From: an uncultured Actinomycetes bacterium
Lineage (GTDB): Bacteria > Actinomycetota > CALGFH01
Assembly: GCA_937881255.1 (NCBI GenBank)
Contig: CALGFH010000415.1
Location: 1 to 23,543, forward strand
Length of the DNA: 23,543 nucleotides
Direction: 5' to 3'
Part shown: positions 1 to 7,469 of the stretch, one piece after another
Layout: each line of letters opens with the position of its first letter
How positions within the stretch are numbered: the first letter of the stretch is position 1
Position numbers and translations under genes: made by a program
The notes under the pieces: generated by a model
The model's input: only the letters and a program-made list of their open reading frames with translations
The model's database searches: none
What the model was told of the DNA's origin: nothing

Positions 1-1
1 G

Positions 2-88
2 ACGGTGCTGGTTGGGCTGGCCGCGTTCAACATCATGGCCATCGCCCTGCTGGCCGACCTGGTCGTCCGGCGGACGGCCACCGACTGA
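2..88 (+). CDS. C-terminus of a membrane protein (partial, 5' end outside window)
   Basis: An open frame enters from the left edge and ends at TGA 86-88. The visible 28 residues are a hydrophobic stretch (TVLVGLAAFNIMAIALLADL) followed by a short basic, charged tail (VVRRTATD), which looks like the last transmembrane helix of a polytopic membrane protein. The stop shares one base with the ATG of the following methyltransferase, so the two are probably translationally coupled. Too little is visible to name a family. A membrane glycosyltransferase or flippase would fit the surroundings, but that is inference. Confidence 0.6.
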   Translation, partial: TVLVGLAAFNIMAIALLADLVVRRTATD

Positions 89-717
89 TGGGGGCCCCCG
101 AGACCGTCGGGGTGGTCATCGGCAACCACACCCAGAAGTACACCGCCCGCAACCCGGCCATCCGGCTGCTCACCGAGCGCTGGGTGGCCAACCTGGACCG
201 GCTGTTCGGCCAGGTCAGCCGGGAGCCCGGCGGCCCCCCGGGACGGACCCTGGAGGTCGGCTGCGGCGAGGGCGTGATCGCCGACAAGCTGCACCGGCGC
301 TGGGGCGAGGTCGTCGCCCTCGACCTGCCCGACGCCGGGCTGCGGGCCGACTGGCGCGGCTACCCCGGCCCCCGGTTCCTGCACGCCAGCGCCCACGAGC
401 TGCCCTTCGGCGACGGCCAGTTCGACGTGGTGGTGGCGGCCGAGGTCCTGGAGCACCTGCCCGACCCGGCTAAGGGCCTCCAGGAGATGGTCAGGGTCGG
501 GCGCCGCCACCTGGTCCTGTCGGTGCCCCGGGAGCCGGTCTTCCGCTCCTGCAACCTGGTCGCCGGCCGCTACGTGCGCGACCTGGGCAACACCCCCGGC
601 CACCTCAACCACTGGTCCAAGGGCGGCTTCGTCCGCTTCGTCTCCCAGGTGGCCGAGGTCCGGGAGGTCACCAGCCCGTTCCCCTGGACCTGCGTCTGGG
701 CGACCCTGCCGGGGTAA
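88..717 (+). CDS. Class I SAM-dependent methyltransferase
   Basis: This 209-residue protein has the class I methyltransferase Rossmann fold. Motif I is EVGCGEG at residues 56-62. An acidic residue follows the second strand (VVALDLPDAG, about 76-84). The later motif LEHLPDP at 121-127 is typical of the Methyltransf_11/UbiE-like group. The substrate is not evident. Such enzymes near glycan genes often methylate sugars or lipid carriers, but here the only contextual clue is the coupled membrane protein upstream. The ATG overlaps the upstream TGA by one base and has no clear Shine-Dalgarno sequence, which fits translational coupling. The frame closes with TAA, 39 bp before the PspC gene. Confidence 0.85.
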   Translation: MGAPETVGVVIGNHTQKYTARNPAIRLLTERWVANLDRLFGQVSREPGGPPGRTLEVGCGEGVIADKLHRRWGEVVALDLPDAGLRADWRGYPGPRFLHASAHELPFGDGQFDVVVAAEVLEHLPDPAKGLQEMVRVGRRHLVLSVPREPVFRSCNLVAGRYVRDLGNTPGHLNHWSKGGFVRFVSQVAEVREVTSPFPWTCVWATLPG

Positions 718-756
718 GAGCGCGACGTCAGCGACTCCGTCCCCAAGGGAGGCGGC

Positions 757-969
757 ATGGACCCAACCGAGAAGCTGTACCGCAGCAGGACCAACCGCCA
801 GGTGGCCGGGGTGTGTGGTGGCCTGGCCAAGCGCTTCAACGTCGATGCGACCCTGATCAGGGTGCTGTTCATCGTGTTGGGGATCTCTGGCGGCGCGGGC
901 ATCCTGATCTACCTCGTCATGTGGATCATGGTCCCCCAGGAACCACCTGTGGGCGGCGGCGCCCCATAG
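757..969 (+). CDS. PspC domain protein (small stress-type membrane protein)
   Basis: This 70-residue protein is essentially one PspC domain. It opens with the family signature KLYRSRTNRQVAGVCGGLA, followed by an amphipathic segment with FNVDATLIRV, then a transmembrane helix (about residues 32-56) ending in VMWIMVPQE. PspC proteins are small inner-membrane proteins linked to envelope stress in proteobacteria. In actinobacteria, stand-alone copies are common and their role is less clear. The ATG is set by a good Shine-Dalgarno sequence, AAGGGAGG at 745-752. Whether it is cotranscribed with the methyltransferase 39 bp upstream is uncertain. The length is normal for single-domain members. Confidence 0.88.
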   Translation: MDPTEKLYRSRTNRQVAGVCGGLAKRFNVDATLIRVLFIVLGISGGAGILIYLVMWIMVPQEPPVGGGAP

Positions 970-1179
970 GAGTCACTCTCCCGGGCTGCTTCCACCCTGG
1001 ACAGGGGATCGCTGCGCCGTTCGGCACCGCGATGGTTGAGGCGAGCGGCATGGCTGGCCAAGCCGGAAGGTTGCACCTCCGGACCCTCCCCGAAACGAGG
1101 CGGGGGCCGGGCTCAGCGCGAACCCCACCGCTACTGTTCCGCCGCAAGCTGGGCACCGATAGGCACCATCTCCCCGGAG

Positions 1180-1243
1180 TGGCGCCCGAAGCCGCTCTTC
1201 CTCCCGGGTCGCTTCGCGGAACCCGTCCTGACCTCGGGCGCCA
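1180..1243. other. Nested stem-loop (10-bp outer stem, 5-bp inner stem)
   Basis: The outer arms TGGCGCCCGA (1180-1189) and TCGGGCGCCA (1234-1243) are perfectly complementary over 10 bp. Inside, CGGGT (1205-1209) pairs with ACCCG (1221-1225). The element has no T-run. It may be part of a structured RNA or a terminator for the convergent genes; the direction of transcription is unknown. Confidence 0.4.
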
Positions 1244-1300
1244 GGAGAAGTCTACGGCGGCTAGAACCTCATGGCCAGGGCACATGCCAGCCGACCAGCA

Positions 1301-1349
1301 GGGCTCCCCCGGGTACGAGAGAGGCGCTCATCGGGCGCCGAGGGAGCCC
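1301..1349. other. Nested stem-loop (8-bp outer stem, 5-bp inner stem)
   Basis: The outer arms GGGCTCCC (1301-1308) and GGGAGCCC (1342-1349) pair perfectly. The inner arms GGCGC (1323-1327) and GCGCC (1335-1339) form a small hairpin. Its architecture resembles the stem-loop about 60 bp to the left. No T-tract follows on either strand. Confidence 0.4.
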
Positions 1350-1550
1350 AGTGGCGAGTGTAGCCCTCGGGCCGGTTATCGGTCAGTGGGACCATGCAGC
1401 TCTGGGCAGCCGTCCGCCTTCGGGCAGCCGTGACCCCGCCAGTCGTTCCCCGGTTGCTGCTGGGGCCGGGTGCCGCCGCGCTTGCGAGGACCATCCTCCT
1501 GTTCGGCGCCGGCATCGCCCTCGCTCCCTGGCGAACGTGGTCGGCCTGGT

Positions 1551-1940
1551 CTAGGGGTTCATCTGGGCCAGGAGCTGCTGGTCCTGCTCGGCCATCCGCT
1601 GGAGCAGGGCCAGCAGCTCCCGCTTGGCCTCGACGAGGCGGTGGAAGGCGGCACCGACCTCGGGTGAGGTCATGGTCTGGGTGTCGTGGCGGCCCATGGG
1701 CAGGTCGCGGGCGGCGACCATCTCCGCGGCCACGGCCCGCAGCCGACCGGCGGCCTGCCGCTGCTCCTCGACCAGGTGCAGGTAGACGGCGTGCTCCTCG
1801 CGGGCCGGCTCGTCGTCCAGCTCCAGCGCCTGCATGTGCATCTGGAGGTTGTCGGCGATCGCCTCGGTCACCTCGGCCAGCTGCGCGGGCAGCGCCGAGT
1901 GCTCGGCCAGGCCCCGGCCACAGGTCTGCTGCTCATCCAT
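1551..1940 (-). CDS. Hypothetical small helical protein
   Basis: This 129-residue protein begins MDEQQTCGRG and ends LLAQMNP. It is rich in Ala, Glu, Leu, Gln and His and has almost no Gly or Pro after the first residues, so it is predicted to be mostly alpha-helical, probably a helical hairpin or coiled coil. It has no signal peptide and no transmembrane segment. I do not recognise a family. The ATG at 1940 is preceded by GAGAGGA about 10 bases upstream. The frame stays open for another 180 codons upstream, but that extension lies antisense to the neighbouring gene and is low-complexity, so the short start is preferred. The gene is divergent from the ASCH-like gene. Confidence 0.6.
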   Translation of the reverse strand: MDEQQTCGRGLAEHSALPAQLAEVTEAIADNLQMHMQALELDDEPAREEHAVYLHLVEEQRQAAGRLRAVAAEMVAARDLPMGRHDTQTMTSPEVGAAFHRLVEAKRELLALLQRMAEQDQQLLAQMNP

Positions 1941-1976
1941 GTCGGTGTGGTCCTCTCGATCGGCTCGAGCTCCCAG

Positions 1977-1982
1977 TATGGT
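1977..1982 (+). promoter_or_regulatory. Candidate -10 element of a leaderless promoter
   Basis: TATGGT fits the actinobacterial -10 pattern TAnnnT and lies 7 bases before the ATG at 1990. Transcription would then start at or next to the start codon, giving a leaderless mRNA, which is common in actinobacteria. No good -35 hexamer is visible, so this is tentative. Confidence 0.3.
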
Positions 1983-1989
1983 GGACGGC

Positions 1990-2586
1990 ATGCTGTTCGA
2001 GCAGCGGCTCTGGCCGGGGCTGGCCGACGGGTCGGTCACGGTGACCTTCCGGCGCTGGAAGCGGCCGCGGGCCGCGGTCGGAGGGTCGCACAGGACCCCG
2101 GCCGGGGTGCTGGCCGTCGACGCCGTGGCCGAGGTCGACCCGGCCGCCATCACCGAGGACGACGCCCGCGCGGCCGGGTTCGGGAGCCTGGCCGCGCTGC
2201 TGGCCCAGCTCGACCGGCACGGCGACGGCCCGGTGTACCGGGTCGACTTCCACCACGCCGGGGCCGACCCGCGGGAGGCGCTGCGCCAGGCCGACCAGCT
2301 GTCCGAGGAGGAGCTGGCCGGGCTGCGGGCCCGCCTGGACCGGCTCGACCGGGCCGCCCGCGACGGCCCCTGGGCCATCGCCACCCTGCGGCTGATCGGC
2401 GACCGGCCCGGGGTCCGGGCGGCCGACCTGGCCGCGGCCGCCGGGCGGGAGCGGCCGCCGTTCAAGGCCGACGTGCGCAAGCTCAAGGAGCTGGGCCTGA
2501 CCGAGAGCCTGGAGGTCGGCTACCGGCTGTCGCCGCGGGGCCGGGCGCTGCTGGCCCGGGCCGGGTCGTCGAGGGCCCGGGAGTAG
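1990..2586 (+). CDS. ASCH/PUA-like domain protein with C-terminal winged helix
   Basis: This 198-residue protein starts MLFEQRLWPGLADGSVTVTF. That opening resembles small ASCH/PUA-like proteins (beta strand, FRRWKRP, then a turn of the kind TPAGVLAVDAV), a fold associated with RNA or modified-base binding. A charged helical linker (about residues 95-120) leads to a C-terminal part (about 125-190) that looks like a winged helix: AIATLRLIGDRPG, ADLAAAAG, then KLKELGLTESLEVGYRLSPRGRALL. A nucleic-acid-binding regulatory role is likely but not proven. An alternative ATG lies at 1978. The 3' end overlaps the convergent glycosyltransferase gene by 67 bp. Family assignment is from memory of similar sequences. 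Confidence 0.65.
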   Translation: MLFEQRLWPGLADGSVTVTFRRWKRPRAAVGGSHRTPAGVLAVDAVAEVDPAAITEDDARAAGFGSLAALLAQLDRHGDGPVYRVDFHHAGADPREALRQADQLSEEELAGLRARLDRLDRAARDGPWAIATLRLIGDRPGVRAADLAAAAGRERPPFKADVRKLKELGLTESLEVGYRLSPRGRALLARAGSSRARE

Positions 2587-3671
2587 GCGGCGGCGGTCAG
2601 CTCGGCGCAGCGCTCCCAGGTGAAGCTGGCCGCCCGGGCCAGGCCGCGGGTGGCGGCGTCGGCGCGGGCGGCCGGGTCGGTGGCCAGCTTGGCGATGGCC
2701 GCGGCCAGGGCGGTCTCGTCGCCCGGGCCGATCAGGGTGGCGGCGTCGCCGGCGACCTCGGGCAGGGAGCCGCCGGTGGTGGTGACCACCGGGGTGGCGC
2801 AGGCCATGGCCTCGAGCACGGGCAGGCCGAAGCCCTCGTAGCGGCTGGGGTAGGCGAACACGTCGGCCCCGGTGAGCAGGGCCGCCTTGTCGGCCTCGGG
2901 GACGTACCCGGGGACCAGGACGCGGTCGGCGACGCCGCTGGCGGCCACGGCCGCCTCCAGCTCCCCCGCTCCCCAGCCGGCCAGGCCGGCCAGGACGAGG
3001 CGGTGGGGCAGGTCGCCGGCCAGGGCGGCGAAGGCCCGGACCAGGGTGGGCAGGTCCTTGCGGGGCTCGACCGTGCCCAGCCCGAGCAGGTAGGGGCCGT
3101 CCAGGCCGAGGCGGCCGCGGAGCTCGGTCACCTGCTCGCCGGAGGCCGGGCGCAGGTCGGTCCCGAGCGGGGTCACGTCGACCCGGTCGGCGGGCACCCC
3201 GAGCCGTTCGGCCAGGTCGGCGGCGGTGGTGGCGGAGACGCAGAGCACCCGGGTGGCGGCGGCAACGGCCCGGCGCAGGGCCCAGCCGAAGTAGCGGACC
3301 TTGCTGGCCTCGTGCCACTCGGGGTGGGTGAGCAGGGTCAGGTCGTGGACGGTGACCACCTGGGGCAGGCGGGACGCCAGGGGCAGCTCGTAGTGGACGC
3401 CGTGAAGCAGGTCGGCCCCGGCCCGCCGGGCGGCCCGGCCGGCCAGCAGCTGGGTCCAGGCGATCCGGGCCGGCCGCCCCGCCCCGGCCATGGCCACCGG
3501 CCGCAGCCGCAGCCCGGGGGCGGCCAGCACCCCGGCCGACCCGGGCGCGCAGAACGCCTCCACCTCCAGGTCGTCCCGGGCGGCCAGCCCGGCGAGCACC
3601 CGGGCCACGTAGACCCCGGCCCCGGTCAGCCGGGCCGGCACCGCCGTGGCGTCCACCGCGACCCGGATCAT
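2520..3671 (-). CDS. GT4-family glycosyltransferase (operon gene 9, last)
   Basis: This 383-residue GT-B fold enzyme is predicted to transfer a sugar from a nucleotide-sugar donor to a growing cytoplasmic glycan. The N-terminal domain opens MIRVAVDATAVP with a glycine-rich turn (LTGAGVY) and carries VTVHDLTLLTHPEWHE near 107-121. The C-terminal Glycos_transf_1 domain has GTVEPRKDLPTL (199-210), which binds donor phosphate, and the EX7E motif EGFGLPVLE (279-287), followed by SLPEVAGDAA. Length is normal for the family. The ATG has a Shine-Dalgarno sequence GGAGGG 8 bases upstream and follows the previous GT4 gene by 16 bp. It is a close paralogue of the next two genes upstream. Its last 67 bp overlap the convergent ASCH-like gene. 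Confidence 0.9.
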   Translation of the reverse strand: MIRVAVDATAVPARLTGAGVYVARVLAGLAARDDLEVEAFCAPGSAGVLAAPGLRLRPVAMAGAGRPARIAWTQLLAGRAARRAGADLLHGVHYELPLASRLPQVVTVHDLTLLTHPEWHEASKVRYFGWALRRAVAAATRVLCVSATTAADLAERLGVPADRVDVTPLGTDLRPASGEQVTELRGRLGLDGPYLLGLGTVEPRKDLPTLVRAFAALAGDLPHRLVLAGLAGWGAGELEAAVAASGVADRVLVPGYVPEADKAALLTGADVFAYPSRYEGFGLPVLEAMACATPVVTTTGGSLPEVAGDAATLIGPGDETALAAAIAKLATDPAARADAATRGLARAASFTWERCAELTAAAYSRALDDPARASSARPRGDSR

Positions 3672-3687
3672 CGGGGCGGCCCTCCGG

Positions 3688-4881
3688 TCACCGGGCCCGC
3701 TCCGCGACCTCGCGGTAGGTGGACCAGGTGGCGGCGGCGGTGGCCCGCCAGGTGAAGCCGGCGGCGCGGCGCCGGCCGGCCTCGACCAGGCGGCCGCGCA
3801 GGTCCTGGTCGCCGGCCAGGCGGACCAGGCCGGCCGCGATGGCCTCCCGGTCGAGCGGGTCGACCAGCAGGGCGGCGTCGCCGGCGACCTCGGGCAGGCT
3901 GGAGCGGTCGCTGGTCAGCACCGGGATGCCGTTGGCCATGGCCTCGAGCACGGGCAGGCCGAAGCCCTCGTACAGGCTCGGGTAGGCCAGGCCGTCGGCG
4001 GCCTGGTAGAGGGCGTGGAGCAGGGCGTCGCCGACCGGGCCGGCCAGCTTGACCCGCACCGAGTCCCAGGTCGGCCGCAGCCGCGGCCCCCAGCCGACCG
4101 GTCCCACCACCACCAGCCAGTGGCCGGGCAGCTCGTCCGACACCTCGCCGAAGGCGTCCAGCAGCCGGGGCAGGTTCTTGCGCGGCTCCAGGGTGCCGAC
4201 GGCCAGCAGGAACGGCCCGCGCACGCCCAGGTCGCGCAGCAGGCGCCCGGCCCCGGCGTGGTCGGGCTCGGGCGGGACCTCGACCCCGAGGGGGGTGATG
4301 GTCACCCGGCCCCGGTCGACGCCGTACAGCTCGGCCAGGTCGCGGGCGGTGGCCTCGGAGGGGACCAGCACCCGGGCCGCCTCGTCGGCCACGATCCGGG
4401 CCGACCGCTCGTGGTAGCGGCGACCGGCGTCCGGATAGGCCTCGGGGAAGTGCCGGAAGGCCAGGTCGTGGACGGTCGCGACCAGCGGCCGGCGCCCCGT
4501 CGGGGGGACGGCGGCGCTGGTCGCGTGGACCAGGTCGAGCTGGTCGAGCAGGCCGCCGGGGAGCCCGGGCCGGCGCAGGGTGACCCAGGTCCTGGTGACC
4601 AGCCGGCCCGGCCAGGCCAGGCGCCGGGTCGAGGCCAGCGGCAGCCCGACCGCGGCCAGCCGGTCGGGCGGGTGGCGGGCGACCAGGAACTCGACCGCCC
4701 CCCGGTCGACGGCCGCCTCCACCGGGAGGTGGGTGGCCAGCGCCCGCACGTAGCGGCCGACCCCGCCGGGCACGGGCCGCAGCAGCTGCTCGGCCACCAC
4801 CCCGGCCCGGGGGCCGCCCAACCCCGGCCCCCGCTCCCCCGGCGCCGCCGCCGGCTCCCGGTCGGGCGGGGTCGCGGTCAC
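3688..4881 (-). CDS. GT4-family glycosyltransferase (operon gene 8)
   Basis: This 397-residue GT-B enzyme has the GT4 motifs: an N-terminal glycan-acceptor loop AEQLLRPVPGGVGRYVRAL (30-48), VATVHDLAFRHFPE (134-147), the donor loop GTLEPRKNLPRLL (229-241) and EX7E as EGFGLPVLE (305-313), then SSLPEVAGDAALL. The GTG start overlaps the upstream TGA by four bases (GTGA), so translation is coupled. The first 25 residues are Pro/Gly-rich and poorly conserved-looking; homologues usually begin just before the AEQLL segment, so a later start is possible. It shares a 38-nt identical tract with the downstream GT4 gene around the EX7E motif. Donor and acceptor are unknown; the rmlBD genes nearby make dTDP-rhamnose a candidate donor. 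Confidence 0.9.
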   Translation of the reverse strand: MTATPPDREPAAAPGERGPGLGGPRAGVVAEQLLRPVPGGVGRYVRALATHLPVEAAVDRGAVEFLVARHPPDRLAAVGLPLASTRRLAWPGRLVTRTWVTLRRPGLPGGLLDQLDLVHATSAAVPPTGRRPLVATVHDLAFRHFPEAYPDAGRRYHERSARIVADEAARVLVPSEATARDLAELYGVDRGRVTITPLGVEVPPEPDHAGAGRLLRDLGVRGPFLLAVGTLEPRKNLPRLLDAFGEVSDELPGHWLVVVGPVGWGPRLRPTWDSVRVKLAGPVGDALLHALYQAADGLAYPSLYEGFGLPVLEAMANGIPVLTSDRSSLPEVAGDAALLVDPLDREAIAAGLVRLAGDQDLRGRLVEAGRRRAAGFTWRATAAATWSTYREVAERAR

Positions 4882-6092
4882 CGGCGCGACTCCAGCGCCA
4901 GGTGGTAGGCGCCCAGGGTCGCCTGGGCGCAGTTCTCCCAGGTGAACCCGGCCGCCCGGGTGCGCCGGGCCGCGCCGGCGGCCTCGCCGCCGGTGTCCTC
5001 CAGCACCCGGGCCAGGGCCCCGGCCAGCGCCGCCGGGTCGCCGGGGGCGACCAGGTCGGCCTGGTCACCGAGGACCTCCCGCAGCGCCGGCAGGTCGGAG
5101 GCGACCACCGGGGTCCCGCAGGCCAGGGCCTCAAGGGCCGGCAGGCCGAACCCTTCGTACCAGGAGGGGAAGACCAGGGCGGTGGCCCCGGCCACCACCC
5201 GGACCAGGTCGGCCTGTGGCAGGTACCCGGGGGTCCGGACGGCGTCGGGAGGCAGCCCGGCGGTGTCCAGTGTGTCCCCCCAGCCGGGAGGGCCGACCAG
5301 GACGAGGGGCGGGATCCCGGTGGTCGCGGTCCGTGTGGTCGTCCCGGCCCCCTCAGTCGCCGTCGGGCCTGTCTCAACCCCGATCGGCCGGGTCTCGAGG
5401 GAACCCCCCACTCCCCTCATCAGCTCGCGGTAGGCGGACAGCAGGGTCGGCAGGTTCTTGCGGGGCTCGCGGTTGCCGACGAACAGGAGGTAGCGGTCGG
5501 GGAGGCCGTGGGTGGCGAGCCAGGACGGGTCGGGAGGGGTGGCCTGGCGCCAGGTGGGGTCGACGCCGAGGGGGGTGACGACCAGGCGGTCGGGGGGCAG
5601 GCCGTACTCGTCGGCGACCTCGGTGGCGACGGCGGTGGTGGGGGTGCAGACGACGGCGCCGCCGGCCAGGGCGCGGGGGACCAGGTGGCGGTAGCGGGCC
5701 GAGGCGGAGGTCACCATCTCGGGGTACCTGAGGTAGGTGAGGTCGTGGATGGTGAGGACGGTGGCGGCCCGGCGGGTGGGCGGGGCGACGAAGTTGGTGG
5801 CGTGGAAGACGTCGACCGGGCCGGACAGCCACTCGACCGGGGGCACGGACAGCCGGCCCCAGGCGGCCTGGAGGAGGCGGGCCGGGACCCGGCGGTGGCC
5901 GTGGCGGATCCGGGGGGCGGCGGGGGCGGCCGCGGGGAGGTCGCCGGTGCCCCGCCAGGAGAACGGGACCAGGGCGACCGACTCCGGCTCCGGGCCGGCC
6001 AGCCCGGCCAGGGCCTCGGCCAGCCCGGCCACATACCGGCCGATGCCGGTCCGCGGCCCGAGCAGGGGCGTCGCGTCGAGCGCGACCTTCAC
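4878..6092 (-). CDS. GT4-family glycosyltransferase (operon gene 7)
   Basis: This 404-residue GT-B enzyme starts MKVALDATPLLGPRTGIGRY, a classic GT4 N-terminus. Further motifs are TIHDLTYLRYPE (114-125), the donor loop GNREPRKNLPTLL (206-218) and EX7E as EGFGLPALE (313-321). Residues about 228-260 form an insertion rich in Thr, Gly and Glu between the donor loop and the next strand (LVLVGPPGWG); the two neighbouring paralogues lack it. It may be a flexible surface loop. The start is GTG at 6092, 7 bp after the GT2 stop, and its own stop overlaps the next GT4 start. It probably acts at the cytoplasmic face of the membrane on the same glycan as its neighbours. Confidence 0.9.
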   Translation of the reverse strand: MKVALDATPLLGPRTGIGRYVAGLAEALAGLAGPEPESVALVPFSWRGTGDLPAAAPAAPRIRHGHRRVPARLLQAAWGRLSVPPVEWLSGPVDVFHATNFVAPPTRRAATVLTIHDLTYLRYPEMVTSASARYRHLVPRALAGGAVVCTPTTAVATEVADEYGLPPDRLVVTPLGVDPTWRQATPPDPSWLATHGLPDRYLLFVGNREPRKNLPTLLSAYRELMRGVGGSLETRPIGVETGPTATEGAGTTTRTATTGIPPLVLVGPPGWGDTLDTAGLPPDAVRTPGYLPQADLVRVVAGATALVFPSWYEGFGLPALEALACGTPVVASDLPALREVLGDQADLVAPGDPAALAGALARVLEDTGGEAAGAARRTRAAGFTWENCAQATLGAYHLALESRR

Positions 6093-6099
6093 GGCCCGG

Positions 6100-7464
6100 T
6101 CACCGCAGCACCAGCCAGCGCTCGAGGCGCTTGCGGTCGACCGAGGCGCGGGCGGCGATGCGGCGGCGGCGGGCCAGCATGACCGGGAGCAGGCGCGCGT
6201 AGGACCCGAGGACCCGCAGGCGCAGCAGGGTCGGGCGGACCGGGGGGCGGCGGCGGGTGTGGCGCGACCTGGCGACCTCGCGCAGGCCCAGGGAGGCGGT
6301 GGTCAGCGGGTAACGGAGGACCTCGCGGGCGGCCAGGCCGGCGCGGGCGTTCTTGGTCAGCATGAGCAGCCGGTTGCGGTCGGTGTGGAACACGAACAGC
6401 GGCGACCACTCGACCGAGGAGGCCGAGTGGATGTGGCGGGCCACCGCGGCCGGCTGGTAGCGGATCCGCCAGCACAGCGACCGCAGCCGCCACGACAGGT
6501 CGGTGTCCTCGTAGTAGAGGAAGAAGTCGTCGTCGAACACCCCCGCCTGGCCGAGGGCCTCGCTGCGGAAGCAGACCGCGCCCCCGCAGAAGGCGAACAC
6601 CTCCTCCGGCCGCTGGTACTGGCCCCGGTCCAGCTCCTGGTAGGCCCGGTCGGCCCCGTAGCCGTCGCGGAACACCATGCTGCCGGCGTTGTTGAGCACG
6701 TCGACCAGCGGCACCCCGGCCGGGACCTCGACCTCCAGGTCGACCGGCTCCGGCTCCGCCTTGCCGCCCCCCGACCCACCGGACCAGGTCAGCTCCACCG
6801 CCTTGGTCGTCTCGGCCGCGACCCGCAGCCCCAGCCGCAGCGGTCCCTCCCCATCACCCGACCGGTCGACGGGGATGAGCAGCATCCCGGCCGGGCGGGT
6901 CCAGCGGAAGCGGCCCGGCCCCTCCCCCTCCGGCCCGTAGGCGACCCGGTCCCAGAGCACCCGCTCGGTCACGTCCTCGCCGTCGACCTCGACCCGGTAG
7001 ACCCGCACCCCCAGCTCCCGGGTGTCGAGGGTCCCGGGCGTGAACCCGGGGGTGGCCAGCTCGACGGCCAGGAACCGGGGCAGGAAGACGATCTTGGCCG
7101 AGACCGCCCCCAGCCGCTCGGCCACCGGCTCCGAGAACGGCTCGAGCAGCCGCCGCAGCCAGTCCGGCTCGGGCCGGGCGTCGTTGTTGATCAGGGCCAC
7201 GAACGGGGTGGCGACCTCGCGCAGGGCGACGTTGTTGCCCCCGGCGAACCCGTCGTTGCGGTCGTTGGCGATGGCCCGGACCCAGGGGTACCGCTCGGCG
7301 AGCAGCGCCAGCGAGCCGTCGCTGGAGGCGTTGTCGACCACCCAGACGGCCATCTGCCCCTCGGGCAGGTCCTGGGCGGCCAGCCCGTCCAGGCAGTCTC
7401 CCAGCAGGTGGGCGCCGTTCCAGTTCAGCACGACCACGGTCACCAGCGGCTCGGCCACGGCCAA
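6100..7464 (-). CDS. GT2-family glycosyltransferase with inserted beta-rich domain (operon gene 6)
   Basis: This protein of about 454 residues is a GT-A fold inverting glycosyltransferase resembling rhamnosyl/galactofuranosyl transferases. The N-terminus is VTVVVLNWNGAHLLGDCL, followed by WVVDNASSDGS (41-51) and the metal-binding LINNDARPE (91-99). The acceptor-side motif appears late as CGGAVCFRSEALGQAGVFDD then YYEDTDLSWRLR (293-328). Between them, residues about 145-255 form an extra beta-rich, charged domain with a Gly/Ser/Lys linker that normal members lack. The C-terminus is basic and may contact membrane. A strong Shine-Dalgarno sequence TAGGAGG (7470-7476) overlaps the Wzt stop. TTG at 7464 has the best spacing; TTG 7467 and GTG 7458 are alternatives. 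Confidence 0.88.
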   Translation of the reverse strand: MAVAEPLVTVVVLNWNGAHLLGDCLDGLAAQDLPEGQMAVWVVDNASSDGSLALLAERYPWVRAIANDRNDGFAGGNNVALREVATPFVALINNDARPEPDWLRRLLEPFSEPVAERLGAVSAKIVFLPRFLAVELATPGFTPGTLDTRELGVRVYRVEVDGEDVTERVLWDRVAYGPEGEGPGRFRWTRPAGMLLIPVDRSGDGEGPLRLGLRVAAETTKAVELTWSGGSGGGKAEPEPVDLEVEVPAGVPLVDVLNNAGSMVFRDGYGADRAYQELDRGQYQRPEEVFAFCGGAVCFRSEALGQAGVFDDDFFLYYEDTDLSWRLRSLCWRIRYQPAAVARHIHSASSVEWSPLFVFHTDRNRLLMLTKNARAGLAAREVLRYPLTTASLGLREVARSRHTRRRPPVRPTLLRLRVLGSYARLLPVMLARRRRIAARASVDRKRLERWLVLR

Positions 7465-7469
7465 CAAGC

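Larger units (their letters stand above)
970..1550. other. Gene-poor convergent intergenic region with stem-loops
   Basis: This stretch of about 580 bp lies between the end of the PspC gene (+) and the end of a small minus-strand gene. Open frames cross it, but none has a convincing start, ribosome site or family signature. It contains several dyads: a bulged hairpin at 1063-1082, a nested structure at 1180-1243 and another at 1301-1349. No T-tract follows them, so simple intrinsic terminators are not evident. A structured RNA, a run of factor-dependent terminators or decayed coding sequence would all fit. Confidence 0.5.

Noticed and set aside
1110..1260. Fragments resembling a cobalamin riboswitch (ACTGT near 1132; GCCAGGAGA near 1240)
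   Set aside because: The rest of the consensus and the expected core pairing could not be found, and no gene follows on the same strand.
1394..1555. Hydrophobic + strand reading frame (VVPRLLLGPGAAALARTILL)
   Set aside because: It has no ribosome site, no clear family, and continues as low-complexity sequence antisense to the 1551-1940 gene. It could be a remnant but cannot be supported as a gene.
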